From Gnomoniopsis sp. IMI 355080 (taxonomy: Eukaryota; Ascomycota; Sordariomycetes; Diaporthales; Gnomoniaceae): a stretch of 64,000 bases of DNA. The first letter of the stretch is position 1. Each line of letters starts with the position of its first letter. A program made the position numbers and the translations under genes. The notes under the pieces were generated by a model. The model saw nothing but the letters and a program-made list of their open reading frames with translations. It made no database searches and was not told the origin of the DNA. Below, piece after piece: positions 48,469-60,438 of this stretch. Location of the stretch: NCBI GenBank assembly GCA_027946555.1, contig JAPEVC010000188.1, forward strand, positions 1 through 64,000, written 5' to 3'.

Positions 48469-49894
48469 TCACTCGGAATACGCTGCCACCTCAACGTCTG
48501 CCACCTTGATAGCCGAACCCTTCAACGCCTCGACATCGTCCGGCACCACTGTTCGGCCTCTGCTCCAAGCCGTCGTTCCTGTCTTGAAGTTGGGCTCGTT
48601 CAAGAAATCCAGAGTGAGTCCCTTCTTGACCATGGGAATCATCAAGAAGTCCATGAGCTTGCAGTCGCCCCCTATCAACTTAGTGACGTGCTGGTCAACA
48701 AACTTCCAAACCGGGTTGTTCCACGCCACCACGCGCGTGTATAGGCCAGAGACCTCCACCATGTCGGTCGCATCCTTCTTCCTTCTACCCTGGTACTCTC
48801 GGAAGATCGAGTTGAGCGCTTGTGTGCTGGGCTCAGGATCCTTCTGCAACAGACGACGAAGGCCGTTCGTGAGGACCACAGCTGACTGCCACCCGCTGTT
48901 CAGGCCTAGGCCGATGTTTGGTGTCATCTTGTGTACCGTGTCACCGATCAATACAACACGATCACCGTACCATGTCTCTGCCACGCCCTCCTCGAGTCCA
49001 GAAGCGAAAGTCCACTCGGTTTCGCTCCAAAGGTCCCCAAACGTCACGTCCGGCGTGACATGGATGTGGGCAACCTCCTTGGCGAACGCTTCCGTTTCCT
49101 CCTTCGTGTATCGCACACCTCCTTTGACGGGTGTCGGCAAGCGCTGATACAGCAAAAACATGACTGTCTTGCCTGGTATCGTCTGGATGGTAATTCCGTC
49201 TCCATGCATTTCATACACAGTATGGTCGGCAATACCCTTTCTCCAAGTTGATCGGCCGTACAACGCTCGATACGAAGTTGTGAAGGGTTCCGCCAGCTTC
49301 TCGTCGGACAGTTTCGTCGCCAAATCCTTTCTTACGGCACTGTTCACGCCGTCCGCACCCACCAACATCGAACCCTCATAGACACTGCCATCCTTGCATG
49401 TCACTTGGACGCCATCCGCGGTTGTCTCAATCACTTCCACGGCCTTGTCGGTCAAGACGCGAGATTCGCGGTCCTCGTCAGACAAGCTCTCATACAGGAA
49501 CCTGAGAAAGTCGTGGCGTTGAAAGCACATCCACTCATGTCCCAGTCTACATTGATCACCTATTAGCACATGTTCATGATCGGTCTACCCTTCGAGGGTT
49601 CACGCACCTCTGGCCAATGGCCTCCATCATGTTATTTTTTTGGAGTATCGAGCCATCATGCCTCAAATTTTGCTTGTATTTGATATTACAGTCAATTTTC
49701 TGCGCCCCTTCTAGCAGGCCAAGCTGGTCCATGATCCGGCCGTTGTGTGGCCACAGGGCCAACGAGGCTCCGTCGGTGCCGATTGCATTGTCGCTTCGTT
49801 CGAGGATAACATAGTCAATCCCGGCTTTACTCAGACAGTGGGCAAGACCAAGGCCTCCTGGACCGCCACCAACGATGATGACTTTGAAACCCAT
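48469..49894 (-). CDS. FAD-dependent monooxygenase, PaxM-like
   Basis: Exons 49894-49608 and 49546-48469 join across a 61-nt intron (GTGCGT, GCTAATA branch, TGTAG) for 454 residues. The start is MGFKVIIVGGGPGGLGLAHC, directly at the FAD fold. Further motifs are MLVGADGVNSAVRKDL (DG) and VVLIGDTVHKMTPNIGLGLN (GD), where the DTVHKMTPN form is typical of monooxygenases from fungal terpenoid and indole-diterpene pathways, for example PaxM. A hydrophobic stretch near the C-terminus (VWKFVDQHVTKLIGG to LMIPMV) may peripherally bind membrane. No synthase, prenyltransferase or P450 gene lies next to it here, so there is no proof of a secondary-metabolite cluster. Substrate unknown. Confidence 0.9.
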
Positions 49895-52239
49895 GGTCAG
49901 CAAGATGATAAATGAGGTCCAATTGCTTCTGTCTCCCACTTTGGAGAACAAGAATTCAACGTTTATTTAAGGTCGTCTATTTTCTTCTTTATCGGAGCTT
50001 TTCTTCATCCCTACATCTTTCTCCACAACGTTACAACGTCTCATCCGTTTGTGAATCCCTGTCATCGTGGCGTTCGGTCCCTGCCTCGAGGGTCCATATC
50101 AGATTTCCTTGTGAGTCTGGTCCCACATTGCATAAAGTATTTTATGGCCTGTTCTGAACGTGGAGGCAGGAGCCTCACTGCCAAAGTTGGCAACCAGCTC
50201 GCCTCGATGGCAGGATATCAAAATGTGAAACCCAAAACATATTGAATTCTATCTGCAACAATACTGAGCAAACTTTTCCATATCAATGGTGGTACCTCTT
50301 TGCGCCTACGTCCTAGACGGCCGGGATGGCTGAGGCGTGCAAACGTGCTGCAAACCCCGGCAGCCAGTTGCATAATTTTCTCCGGTATTATTACACCATC
50401 ACCAACACCAGATTGGGATAGTTCGGCCCCGATAGCTGCAGGAGGCCAGGGGTATTTCGTGGTAACAGGGCCGACGCGTGTCCATTCTGCCGTTAACCGT
50501 TCGAAGGGTCTGCCCGGGGCCAGGCGATTTGCAAATTCACGAACTCGCAAAACTTTCGGAGCCCTCAGCGCGCAAGACCGAAAGCGACCACATTACACAG
50601 TACTCCGTAGTATGCAATATATTACAACGCGAAAACCTAGGTGCCATGGCCGTTACAAAAGAGTGGGAATGCATCCGCTTGTGATCCACAAATTTAGGGA
50701 GGTAGATGAGAAACAGGTCGATAGCGGCATTGTTCCATGTCCACCCAGTATCGGAAACATTGTTGTGGAGATTTGGAGGAGTCCAGATCTCGGCGCTTTG
50801 GAGCTCTTACTCCGTCCTGTCCTTGCCGACATGCCAGAAAGAGCTAGAAATCTGCCAATGTATTGATTCTCAAGGTTATTCGCCGCCGTACATGTACCGT
50901 GGTAGCAGCCCCTATTCCATGCTGGCCCACGTGGAACGTGTTGAAAGTCTGAATCAGGGCTTTTTTTACTGGTCGTGATCCTGGCTAGCGCTATGCTCTT
51001 CTCAGAACGGCAGTATATCTCAAAATATTCTATTTATATCTCGCTCTGATAAAATTGCTTATGAATTACTATGAAATGAGCATTCTTCTTCAGGCAAAAC
51101 TCCGAGTGCTAGTGTGCACTTATACTTTAGATCCTTGGGCGTTGGGAAGAATCAGAATTGATTTGCACATGGTCCATGCGGCTCGACCTCTCAATTTCCA
51201 CCTCTCGACTACCTAGATATACCCAGGTAGGTACCTGCTGTATGAAATCCCGAGTTGAGCCGCACTATCATTTTCTCTAAAGTTACCTTTGTTTTTGGGT
51301 GATAAAGGGGGGAGGGGAGGCCTCACGAAACAAAGCGTCCTATAACTATTGCAACGGTAAACTGTAGTACTTTTTTGTCGACTTGTCAATTTAATACATC
51401 CGTCCATCCTAACCCGGCTCTTCGAGACTCCGAGACTCATTTTCAACAATCAGCTTATTGTCATTGTCCGTCTTAATCAGGCATTTCAAGCCTCTCGTAT
51501 CTAGCCCTCTCACGTACATTCTCGTAGATTGGCTCCATCTTGGCATAAGCCGCACAGCTGACCTCGGGATGATTAGAAGAAATCGTAAGGCTGAACAACT
51601 CAGCTGGCGCTTGGCAATTGAAGTATTTTTTCGATTCTATTCATAAGCACGACTGTGTATGGTCAGCTTACCGTAGCGGCTTGAAAGTGTCTTTGACTCT
51701 AGATGATTCGAACGGGTTGTCTCACTCAGAAATCCAGCGACGTTACCCATTCCGTGCCCTTGGGGACTGACAACGCGGGAGCCAGAGCGCAGCCAAGCAT
51801 GCGGTGAGGCAGACTCAAGCCAGTTATGATTACTCTATTACGAATTGCGTCTTCCACTCGTGTACAATTATATACATGTCAGACAGACAGCTGGGCGACC
51901 GATATGCGGTGAGCCAGTGAGGCAGTGACCGCTAATCAGCCATGCGGAGGATGGCTCGAGGCTTATGGTCGAGGTTGTGAGCAGCCACTTTACTAGTCAC
52001 AAGTCATCAACTACCAGAAGACCTTTTCTTACAGCCGGAATTACATGTTTTCTCCCTCCCTCGCGTAGTATATCTGTAGTATATATACCGCAGGACCTCG
52101 GGGGTCTTCCCAATTTAATCATTAGGTCCCATTCTTGCTTTCGCATTCTGCTCTTATCATCTTACGTTGCTATCGAAAGACCATAGGAATAGCCTGACGT
52201 CTCAACAAAATCATAGGAAACAGACAAATTCAACAAAAT
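49895..52239. other. Divergent intergenic region, 2.3 kb, no gene supported
   Basis: Separates the flavin monooxygenase (-) and DyP peroxidase (+) and should hold both promoters. A TATATATA box lies at 52080-52087, about 155 bp before the DyP start. An extended CCAGGTAGGTACC element lies near 51222-51236. A 188-codon frame at 50300-50866 overlaps an opposite frame at 50218-50550 and shows no family features. Confidence 0.55.
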
Positions 52240-53939
52240 ATGTCGTCTTCAGCAGTGGACTTGAAGAATGTTCAGGGTGACATCCTGTACGTAATCTCGA
52301 GGTTCGATATCGAGCCTCCTGTCATCACCTGTGACTGTCTTCTCTTCGCTAATCGTACACAGCATCGGATTTCCCAAGAAGGCGGAGAGGTTCTTTTTCT
52401 TCGAGATCAAGCATGACGTCCGTGCTTTTCGGGCTGGACTTCACGAACTCGTGCCTTTGATTACCACGTCTGAAGACGTCAATTCTGGACGCGAACAGAT
52501 CGCCAAGCACCGACAGCACAACCCAAATTGGCTACCCATTGCCTTCACCAACATTGCTTTCTCTGCCAAGGGTATAGAGAAGGTTCGTATAAATTTCATT
52601 AGTTTCAGTTTTACCCGCCACAAGGTTCTCATAAGAAGCAGGAGCTAACACTTTCCTTCTTTTTTGTAGCTCGGCCTCAACGCTTCCGAAGCTCAGGATG
52701 CCGGCTTCACTAGCGGCATGTTGCCAGATGCCCAGCAACTCGGTGATGCTGGCAAATTGAGCTCTGACGGAAAGTTTGATCCATCGTGGGCACCCGAGTT
52801 CAAGCAAGGAAACATCGATGGCGTCATTCTTGTCGCTGGTGACAGCCAGAACAGCGTCGACAAGGCACTGACCAAGGCTCTTTCAGTCCTCAGAAATACA
52901 GTCAGCGAGGTAATCAATATATTTGGTCACTCACGTCCGGGCAAAGAAGATGGACACGAGCACTTTGGGTTCGAAGATGGCCTCTCCAACCCGGCCGTTG
53001 ATGGCATCACCAAGGATCTTTCCACGCAAGGGCCTGTAGATCAAGGGTAAGCTTCCTCACTCGTCAAAACAATTTCGAAATTGTCCCTTCAAGATTTCAT
53101 GGTCCATTTACTCATGTGTAAACCCCAGTGTAATACTCATTGGCCGCAAGGGTGACAGCGTCACCGGACGGCCCTCATGGGCCTTGGATGGCAGTTTCCT
53201 CGCCTTCCGCTACCTTCAACAGCTCGTCCCGGAATTCAACAATTTCCTTAAGCTCAATGCAACACGCGTCAACGATCCCAGCATTAATACTGCTGAGCTG
53301 TTGGGCGCACGTCTCACGGGCCGGTGGAAGTCCGGTGCGCCTATTCAGGTGACACCCCTCAAGGACGACCCAAAGCTAGCGGCAGACCCCAACAGAAACA
53401 ATGTGTTCACGTTCGATAAGAACTCTCAGGAGAGATGCCCCTTCGCTGCGCATGTTCGCAAAATGAACCCTCGGGGCGATTTCGACGGGGTCGAAGGCGT
53501 TCCGGATCCGAAGGCGGCCATTAGCACGCACCGTGTCATCCGTCGTGGCATCCAGTACGGACCCGAAACGACGGATCATGAGAACCAGCAAAACAAGACA
53601 GAGAAAGACCGTGGGCTCTTGTTTGTGTGCTACCAGAGCAACTTGACCAACGGCTTTCAGTTTCTACAAAAGTCTTGGGCCAATCACGCCGATTTTCCAC
53701 TCCAGAAACAACAACTTCCAGGACTCGATCCTTTGATCGGGCAAGTGGTAGATGCGGACAACATTGGCGTCAGAACGATGACAGGTGCCGATCCGGCGAA
53801 CACGGCGGCAACCCTGGACATGGGCATCCAGACTTGGGTAGTGCCAAAAGGCGGCGAATACTTCTTCTCCCCTTCAATTGCGGTGCTCAAGGACACATTC
53901 GCTGTAAAGCCTCAGACTGGTACTTCTCAGGAGCTCTGA
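52240..53939 (+). CDS. Dye-decolorizing (DyP-type) heme peroxidase
   Basis: Heme peroxidase oxidising dyes and phenolic or non-phenolic aromatics with hydrogen peroxide. Four exons (52240-52286, 52363-52582, 52670-53046, 53129-53939) give 484 residues in phase. It starts MSSSAVDLKNVQGDILIGFPK, the usual DyP opening, with no signal peptide, so it is probably intracellular. The GxxDG motif is GFEDG (189-193) with catalytic Asp192. The proximal heme ligand by position is His323 in CPFAAHVRKMNPR, and HRVIRRG (349-355) supplies the conserved arginine. The C-terminal MGIQTWVVPKGGEYFFSPS is also typical. A TATA-like box sits about 155 bp upstream. It is divergent from a PaxM-like flavoprotein, and both are oxidoreductases acting on organic compounds, but no pathway link is shown. 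Confidence 0.95.
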
Positions 53940-54134
53940 ATGAATCTCTCCATGGAGGAAGGTGGGAGGGTGGTAGTACTAGTCACTTTGAAAAGCCTCA
54001 GGGTGGTCTCGACGAGTAGCAAATGTCGCTTTTCAGTCAGGATCCTTTTTCGATATCAATAAGGTTGTCTTGTCAACTTTGTCCAATTTGTTCCAATGCG
54101 TATAATGCTTGAGTTTTATTTCCCATACCGACCA
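53940..54134. other. Short convergent gap
   Basis: 195 bp between the stops of the DyP peroxidase and the kinase-like gene; it holds only their 3' ends. Confidence 0.7.
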
Positions 54135-55618
54135 TCAGCGATCTTCACTCAACGTATCATCTGATAAAAAGCGCTGTCTTTTCAGGCCTATCCGCTTACC
54201 ACGCGAAAGATTGAGTCGTGTGAAGTTGGCTTCATCCGCGAAATTCCAGAAAGCGTCAAACTCCGCTGGTTCTGTCACTTTCTCAGCCCAACCGGGAGAC
54301 TCTCGTCCTACTGTCTGAGGCTCCTTCGCCTTAGCAAGGTCAATGAGCCAAACCCTACCGTCTTTCACCAAAAAGTTGGACTGTCGATTCTCTGGTCCAC
54401 CACGGTGCCATCCAGTCAGTTCATGGAACCGCTTCAATTGTTCACGGCACAATTCCTTTTCAGCGCTGATAGGTCGGTGAGCCCCTTCGATATAATCGAT
54501 TAAGAACTTCAAAAAGTCTCCGTGGTTAGTGTTTTGCAAGCCAGTTTCAACGAGTAGGTCTTGGGTACGCAGAGTACCTACCCCGATTACTCGACCAAAT
54601 TCGGTCACAAGTCCCAAGAACTCTGGAGCGAGGTTCTTGCCCACACATGCTCGGTACGCTCTCATTTCTGTCTCGATTCGAAGTGGGCTGCAAGCCGGTG
54701 TTGGCCAATATTTCATGACCATGTGCTTACCCGCGTGAAAGGTTGGATGGGTGACACAACAAGCAGTTGTTGCACGAGGTCTTCTATCGAACGCTGGTGG
54801 ATTTGGAAAAGGAGCCGAACGATCCAAGTCAGTGAACTCGAATCTCGGTATGTCGGGCCATATTGCATGTGGATTGAGTTGTGGTAAATCTTGCCATTCG
54901 CGTCGGAACAAAACGCATCGGAGAGAGCCTGGTCCCTTAAGAACGGCCAAATTGGCACAATTCCAGTCACCAGGTGGCAAATGAAGAAGATTCTAAGATA
55001 TACATATCAGTATTGTACATCCTAAGCCATAGAAACTGTAATGAGCAACAGACTCACGTCCCTTTTCTTCCAGAAGTTGTTGGGAACCGGAGCCTCCATC
55101 ATCCGGCCAGACCATTGGCCTATTGTGAGATATTTGATGGTTTCTGTGCCATCGGATGACAAGCACCTGTATCGATATACTTGTAGCCGATTCTTGTCAA
55201 AGACACAATTTGGAGTCCAGTCCAGCTCAAATTCGTCCATGCTAAATGTTTGATCCTCTTTGAACGGATTCAAAGCATCAGAATACCTGAAAGGGTCGAG
55301 CCTGGCTCGCTCCGCCCGAGGCACGTTTCCAATCATGAATTGTGCGTCTTCCTCTTCACCTGGCACATAATGCTGGAATTGTATTTCGTTCTGTTGCTTC
55401 GCTGCTTGTGGCGTCAATTCGACCATGGATTGCGTCGCGGTCTGATCACCCAGGCGGTCCCCACTGCGTACATCTGCGACCTCTTCGTCATTGCATTTCT
55501 TAACGCTGGTATAGTGACGAGGGCTGTTCGTGCAGGTTTCCTGAATCTCTCCTGGCTCGAGACCGCTGGAGTGTGCGGCTACTTCAGCCTCGCTGGAAAG
55601 ATGTGAGCCGGGCAACAT
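54135..55618 (-). CDS. Protein-kinase-like (PKL/APH-type) protein
   Basis: Exons 55618-55058 and 54992-54135 give 472 residues; intron donor GTGAGT, branch ACTGAT, acceptor CTTAG. The frame is open upstream to 55717, but only from a TTG, so I use the ATG at 55618 (MLPGSHLSS). The N-terminal 120 residues are acidic and low in structure. The C-terminal half has kinase-fold landmarks: MVMKYWP with Lys281, a glutamate-rich helix IETEMRAYRAC, the catalytic-loop pattern GWHRGGPENRQSNFLV (H383, N393) and VWLIDLAKAK with Asp405. The usual HGD/HRD aspartate is replaced by Gly-containing sequence, so activity is uncertain. The ordering matches aminoglycoside-phosphotransferase-like fungal proteins that are abundant but uncharacterised. 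It converges with the DyP gene. Function unknown. Confidence 0.8.
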
Positions 55619-57012
55619 TGAAAATGCGGAATTGTCATGTATTTTAAGTGGTGAGTGTTTAAGGTTCAACTGGAGGCTCCAAAAATATCGAGACGGAAAA
55701 CATGATTCAGAGGTCAAAAAATAACATGAGCGTTTGAGTTTACATCTCTCTGAGTCGGTCTTACCTTAGTGAGCTGCTGGAATTCAGTTTGCAAGGCAAG
55801 CGCATGCCAGCAAGCATGGAGTACAGGCGCCTGGCTCTATCTAGTACAACTGATGCTCAATGGGTCAAAAACTGGGATTCAAGGTTCTTTACATAAAGGG
55901 ACATACAGGACTCTTAGTTCCCAAGAGGCTATGAGGTCGGACCATGAAGCGACTAATAGATCGCTTGATACCTATGAGTACCTATGTAGGTAGTGGTCGT
56001 AACAACAAATTACTATCACCAGGGAACGACCGGAGAGAAGCTCGAGCTATATCACCAGGAAGTCTTCAATCAATTGGTTCATGAATACCTGAAGACATGG
56101 GTACTCACTCCCTACCCAAACGTTGGTGCTTCAACAAGCTTGTCCACCCGTTCCACATCTGTTGCATCGAGAATTATTATCTGAACCTTCTTTTTACCTA
56201 GGTATGTCTTCGCCTGCCATGATTCGTTAGAAGCCATGGACAGTGAATTTGAAAGGTGTCGTACGAGGTAAATCGGGAGTAAGAATCTTCTGGAAAATAT
56301 GCATACGCTGGGACGAACTCGAGATCCAGGATGGAGTGGCCCGTTTAATTTCCACTGTGGTGAGAATGTCACTCAATTTAGGTAGTATCTATGATGGGAC
56401 CAAGGGAGTCAGGAACGAAGCCAAGGCAATGATTACCAAATGCAGAAACATATTTCTGATCCTAGGATCAGTCAATTACACCGGTCTTGTTTTGAAACCT
56501 TGAGATCAGGACTTGTAATTCCACATGGCTGCCTCATGTCGTGTCAGTCAATTTGGAACCTTGATAGAACCGCACAGCGGTACCATAACCACCGATTCCG
56601 AGCCTTGACAGACATGACGCAAAATGGCATTCAAAATCCACTTCCTCTGATTCTCTTCTAGACTTGGCAACATTTTCTCACGCTCGCCAAAGGAACCCCG
56701 CATCCACGCTAAAAGAGGCCAGCCATCATCTCCAATGCAGACGCCCCTGCGACCTCTAGTGACGATAACCGGTTTACAAATTTCCGCCAATCTGCGTCGT
56801 GACTATGAGCCGGAAGGCTTTAGGCGAGAAGGCTCGTGATGCCGACGCTGCTATTCCCACTTGAAAATGGCTGAGTGGGCCAGTCTGTACTTAAGGTCAG
56901 GCGTCATGAGGGTTTACCATCATCTCTCGTGTTTTCCTCGCCGAAAGCCACGGGAAGGACTAAGAATTTCTCAGTCTTCTCCCATTTATCCAATTACTGC
57001 CTGTTTTTCAGT
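55619..57012. other. Intergenic, no gene supported
   Basis: Divergent gap between the kinase-like gene and the carboxylesterase. It contains one perfect TACCTAGGTA element (56195-56204) and a related TACCTATGTAGGTA stretch near 55979-55992. The frame at 56112-56372 (minus) is featureless. The esterase frame is open upstream to 56875, but the signal peptide begins at 57013. Confidence 0.55.
56195..56204. repeat. TACCTAGGTA-family element
   Basis: Exact 10-bp palindrome TACCTAGGTA. Confidence 0.6.
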
Positions 57013-58803
57013 ATGCGGTCCCTCTTATTGGCGACGACAGGCCTCCTCCAGATTATTGGTAGCATCTCTGCGCCCCTTGCTACAACTCAAAATGGCACTT
57101 ACCAGGGCCGTTACTTGGACGAATGGAATCAGGACCTTTTCCTCGGTATACCCTACGCCCAGCCACCGTTGGGTGACCTACGCTTCCGATGGCCTCAGAG
57201 CATAAACACTACGTTCGATGGTGTCCGCGATGCGTCATCGTATGGTTACAGCTGCCAGCAATATCATACAGCCTTCAACATTTCCGAGGACTGTCTCAAC
57301 CTGAACGTCATTCGACCAACAGGTAATTATACCAACTTGCCAGTTTTGGTATGGATCTTTGGAGGGGGCCTCTACACTGGTTCGACAGCAGACCCGCAGT
57401 ACAATCTTAGCGGTGTGGTGAAGGTCAGCCAAGACATGAACCAGCCTGTCATTGCGGTTAGTATGAATTATCGACTAGGAATGTGGGGCTTCCTGCAGAC
57501 TCCGGGTTTGGTCGCTGAAGGCAGCAGCAATGCTGGTCTTGCTGATCAGAGGCTTGCTATGCAATGGATTCAGGAGAACATTGTTGCATTTGGAGGGGAT
57601 CCTACTCGAGTGGTGATTTGGGGTGAAAGTGCTGGCGCACAAAGCATCGCATATCACCTCTTCAGCTACGACGGCCGCAATGATGGGCTGTATCGTGGCG
57701 CTATCATGGAAAGTGGCGGCCCTACAGGTATAGAAAGCCACAGTATATGTAGGGTAACTTGAGCTGACTTCTGTACAGGGTGCCAAGTCCAAGATTTAGC
57801 CTACTACGCCGACGCCGTCGAAAATTTGACCCGGACTGTCGGATGTTGGACAACGTCGGGGTGGACAGCATCGACAATCCTTCCCTGCTTACGCAGTTTA
57901 GATCAGGAGACATTGTTTGCTGCTGCGCCTACCCAAGTCTGGAACCCGCTGATCGATGGTAGGTAGATTCTTCTTGTTTCACTCTGTCTATTTTTTGTTA
58001 CAAAAAAGTCGTAGGCAGAGCACCTTGCTGATATTAGTTCAGGGAACTTTCTCACCGGGTATCCGAGCAGCCTCATTCGGGACGGAAGTTACAATGCGGT
58101 CCCTCTTCTCACCGGGACGAACACGGATGAGGGAACCGGTTTCTCACCTTCAGGGCCGAATACGGAACAGGATCTCTTCAACGATTTCCTCTGGTGGCGC
58201 AGCTACGCGCTCTCACCGCCCACGATCCGAAAGTTCTTGGATATTTACCCGAATGACCCCTGTCAAGAGCCTCCAATGTACATCTGGAACTGTTCGGTCT
58301 TTCCCTCGAAGGGCTTGGATTGGCGATGGGGCGCCGCCATTGGAGGAGACATGGTGATGCACTCGGGGCGACGGAAAATGTGTGAGCTGTATGCTGGCAC
58401 AGCCGGCCAGGACGTATTCTCATACCGATTTGATACCCGTCTGTGGAACCAGGACCCTCTCCTCGGAGTACCGCATTTCGCCAACGTGGCATTCAGCTTC
58501 CAGAACATCAGTGGACTGCTGGGACCTAGCCCCACGTACGACGATGACCTTCGAATTGCAAAGTCCATCGCCATTGCCTACATCAGTTTTGTGTATAATC
58601 TGGATCCCAATCCTCCCACCGAGTGGAACGTGCTAAAAAGCCTCGACGCTTTACCTTTGCCTGAATGGCCAAAGTACAGCCTGGAAGACCCTACGAACAT
58701 GGTACTGAATGCGACTGGGCCTTGGATCGAGCCAGATACATGGAGAAAAGAAGGCATCGCTTATATGAATACGTACGACGTCGCGCGGGAGCTACTTGCA
58801 TAG
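57013..58803 (+). CDS. Secreted type-B carboxylesterase / lipase
   Basis: Alpha/beta-hydrolase that splits carboxylic esters outside the cell. Exons 57013-57727, 57779-57958 and 58043-58803 give 551 residues; both junctions fall in glycine codons. The signal peptide MRSLLLATTGLLQIIGSISA favours this ATG over one at 56875 in the same frame. Landmarks are GIPYAQPPLGDLRF and SEDCLNLNV (type-B signature 2), the oxyanion stretch VWIFGGGL, the nucleophile elbow VIWGESAGAQS (Ser206), the acid GTNTDEGTGF (Glu328) and the histidine in LLGVPHFANVAF (His443), so the triad is intact. Several N-glycosylation sequons and paired cysteines fit secretion. The substrate could be a lipid, a phenolic or another ester. 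The neighbouring secreted subtilase suggests a small extracellular-hydrolase pair. Confidence 0.94.
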
Positions 58804-60438
58804 GGATTTGGCTAGTATTTCGGTACCTACTGTGTAATTCTGAGCACCTAGCCGTTAGCCATGTCCTTGTGAAGATGGACAAGCGCTTCGTAATTACATT
58901 CTGGCTAGCTTAGCACCATACACTCTGTAGTGACTCATAAATTGGCAAAAACAACAGGCATCACATAGGCCATCAGAGGCGCAACGGCTCTCCGCCAAGG
59001 CATGTCCCTCTACAGCCATAGCGGCCTTGTTCTCCGAACGGTCATCAACTCTCCTGCGCCTCCCTTGTTGCCATGTCTCGGCCCACTTGCAAGTATCTCA
59101 TCCACGATTCCGATACTATTTGCACTGTACTGTTGTCTGCACTGTACTGTTGTCTCGGACCCCAACGAATGGAGCCGGAGCTTTTCATAAGCCACGGGAC
59201 GGAGAGCTGAGGGGTCTGGCTTACCCGACTGCCGACTTACGCCTCATTCGTACTTTCTCAGCGCCGCCGCATCAACCGTGCGGGCGCTGCTTGATTTGCG
59301 AAAAGCGCGGGGTCCAGTCATCAAATTCCTCTGTTCAGTACTGACGTCGTATACAGCACAAGCTTCCGGAGAATTTTTTAAATTGATGATGCTCTATATC
59401 TTGACTTTCATTCCGCACGCATCCCAAATTATTGTACCTAGGTAGGCAAAGTAGGTTCATGTCCGGCACAGTCCCGCACATTGGGACAAAGTTCAAGAGG
59501 CTCGTCAGCCTCCACCAGGTGGGGAAACCTAAACTTTGAGCCTAATTTAACTGCATACCTGGGTACCTAAGTACCTAGCTACGGCCCATACCTCAACTGC
59601 ACGATAAGACACAAGTAATATAGGACGAATATGAATCTCACTCACTTTCAAGAGACTTAACGCTTACCTTGTATTTGTGCATAGCGCATGACTGCATTTT
59701 CATACTGCTCATAGAACCAAAGTAAGCTCGGCCTCCCGAGAGGTCAGAGCTTGATCAGGCCCTGAAGCTCCTGGACTGAGCGGCCGTCTGGACTGGGGAG
59801 GCATGGCTATAGCTTAATATGTCGTTATCCTATCAACCCATCTATATCATTTAGTATCTACCCCGAAATGCCAGATTTACTTCCTCCAGCAAGGCATCCA
59901 ATGAGCTTAGTGCCTCTCAATCATTCACAATTACCCCTCGCGACTGTTGAGGAGGCCCTGTCCATGGTGACAATATACCACTGATAGGCACTTTTACACG
60001 CCAATGGTGCACCGTATTTGGTGGTACAGTAACACGAAGAGACAGACGCCAAAGTGGCGAGAGCTGTTAGACTTTACTGGGCACTTTCCAGGCCCAAAAC
60101 TATGACTGCAGGCGCTGGCTTCTTGAGCAACCGAGTTGCCTCTTTTATATCAGACAGCATGACAGCTTCTCTCTCACCATCCCTGTGTTTGGCTTACTAT
60201 GTCTTCTCATTGTTTACCCTACTCTACCCACTACGAAGTGGTAGTAAACATTTGCTCAGGGTCTCTCCTGTAGTTCATGGCCAACAGTGGAGGACCAGCA
60301 AGGCCACACTTAGCTACGACACCCGGGTACACCACGACATAGGAATCCTCTTAAGTTTGGTGCTCGAGTACTCAATTCCCTGAAGTATATACAGCCAACA
60401 GTTCTTTGCCGTTTTGAAGCATTCATTTCCTCGTCAGC
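58804..60438. other. Intergenic, 1.6 kb, no gene supported
   Basis: Between the esterase and the subtilase (both plus), so mostly the subtilase promoter. It contains a TACCTAGGTAGG element (59435-59446) and a denser run of related units, ACCTGGGTACCTAAGTACCTAGCTA, near 59557-59581. A short direct repeat (GCACTGTACTGTTGTC twice) lies near 59121-59153. Confidence 0.55.
59435..59446. repeat. TACCTAGGTA-family element
   Basis: TACCTAGGTAGG in the upstream region of the subtilase. Confidence 0.6.

Noticed and set aside
50318..50350. GGCCGGGATGGCTGAGGCGTGC, reminiscent of the start of a Leu/Ser tRNA or an SRP RNA
   Set aside because: No compatible anticodon arm, variable arm or T-arm follows within 100 bases.
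50300..50866. 188-codon plus-strand frame upstream of the DyP gene
   Set aside because: Basic, low-information translation without homology cues, and overlapped by an opposite frame.
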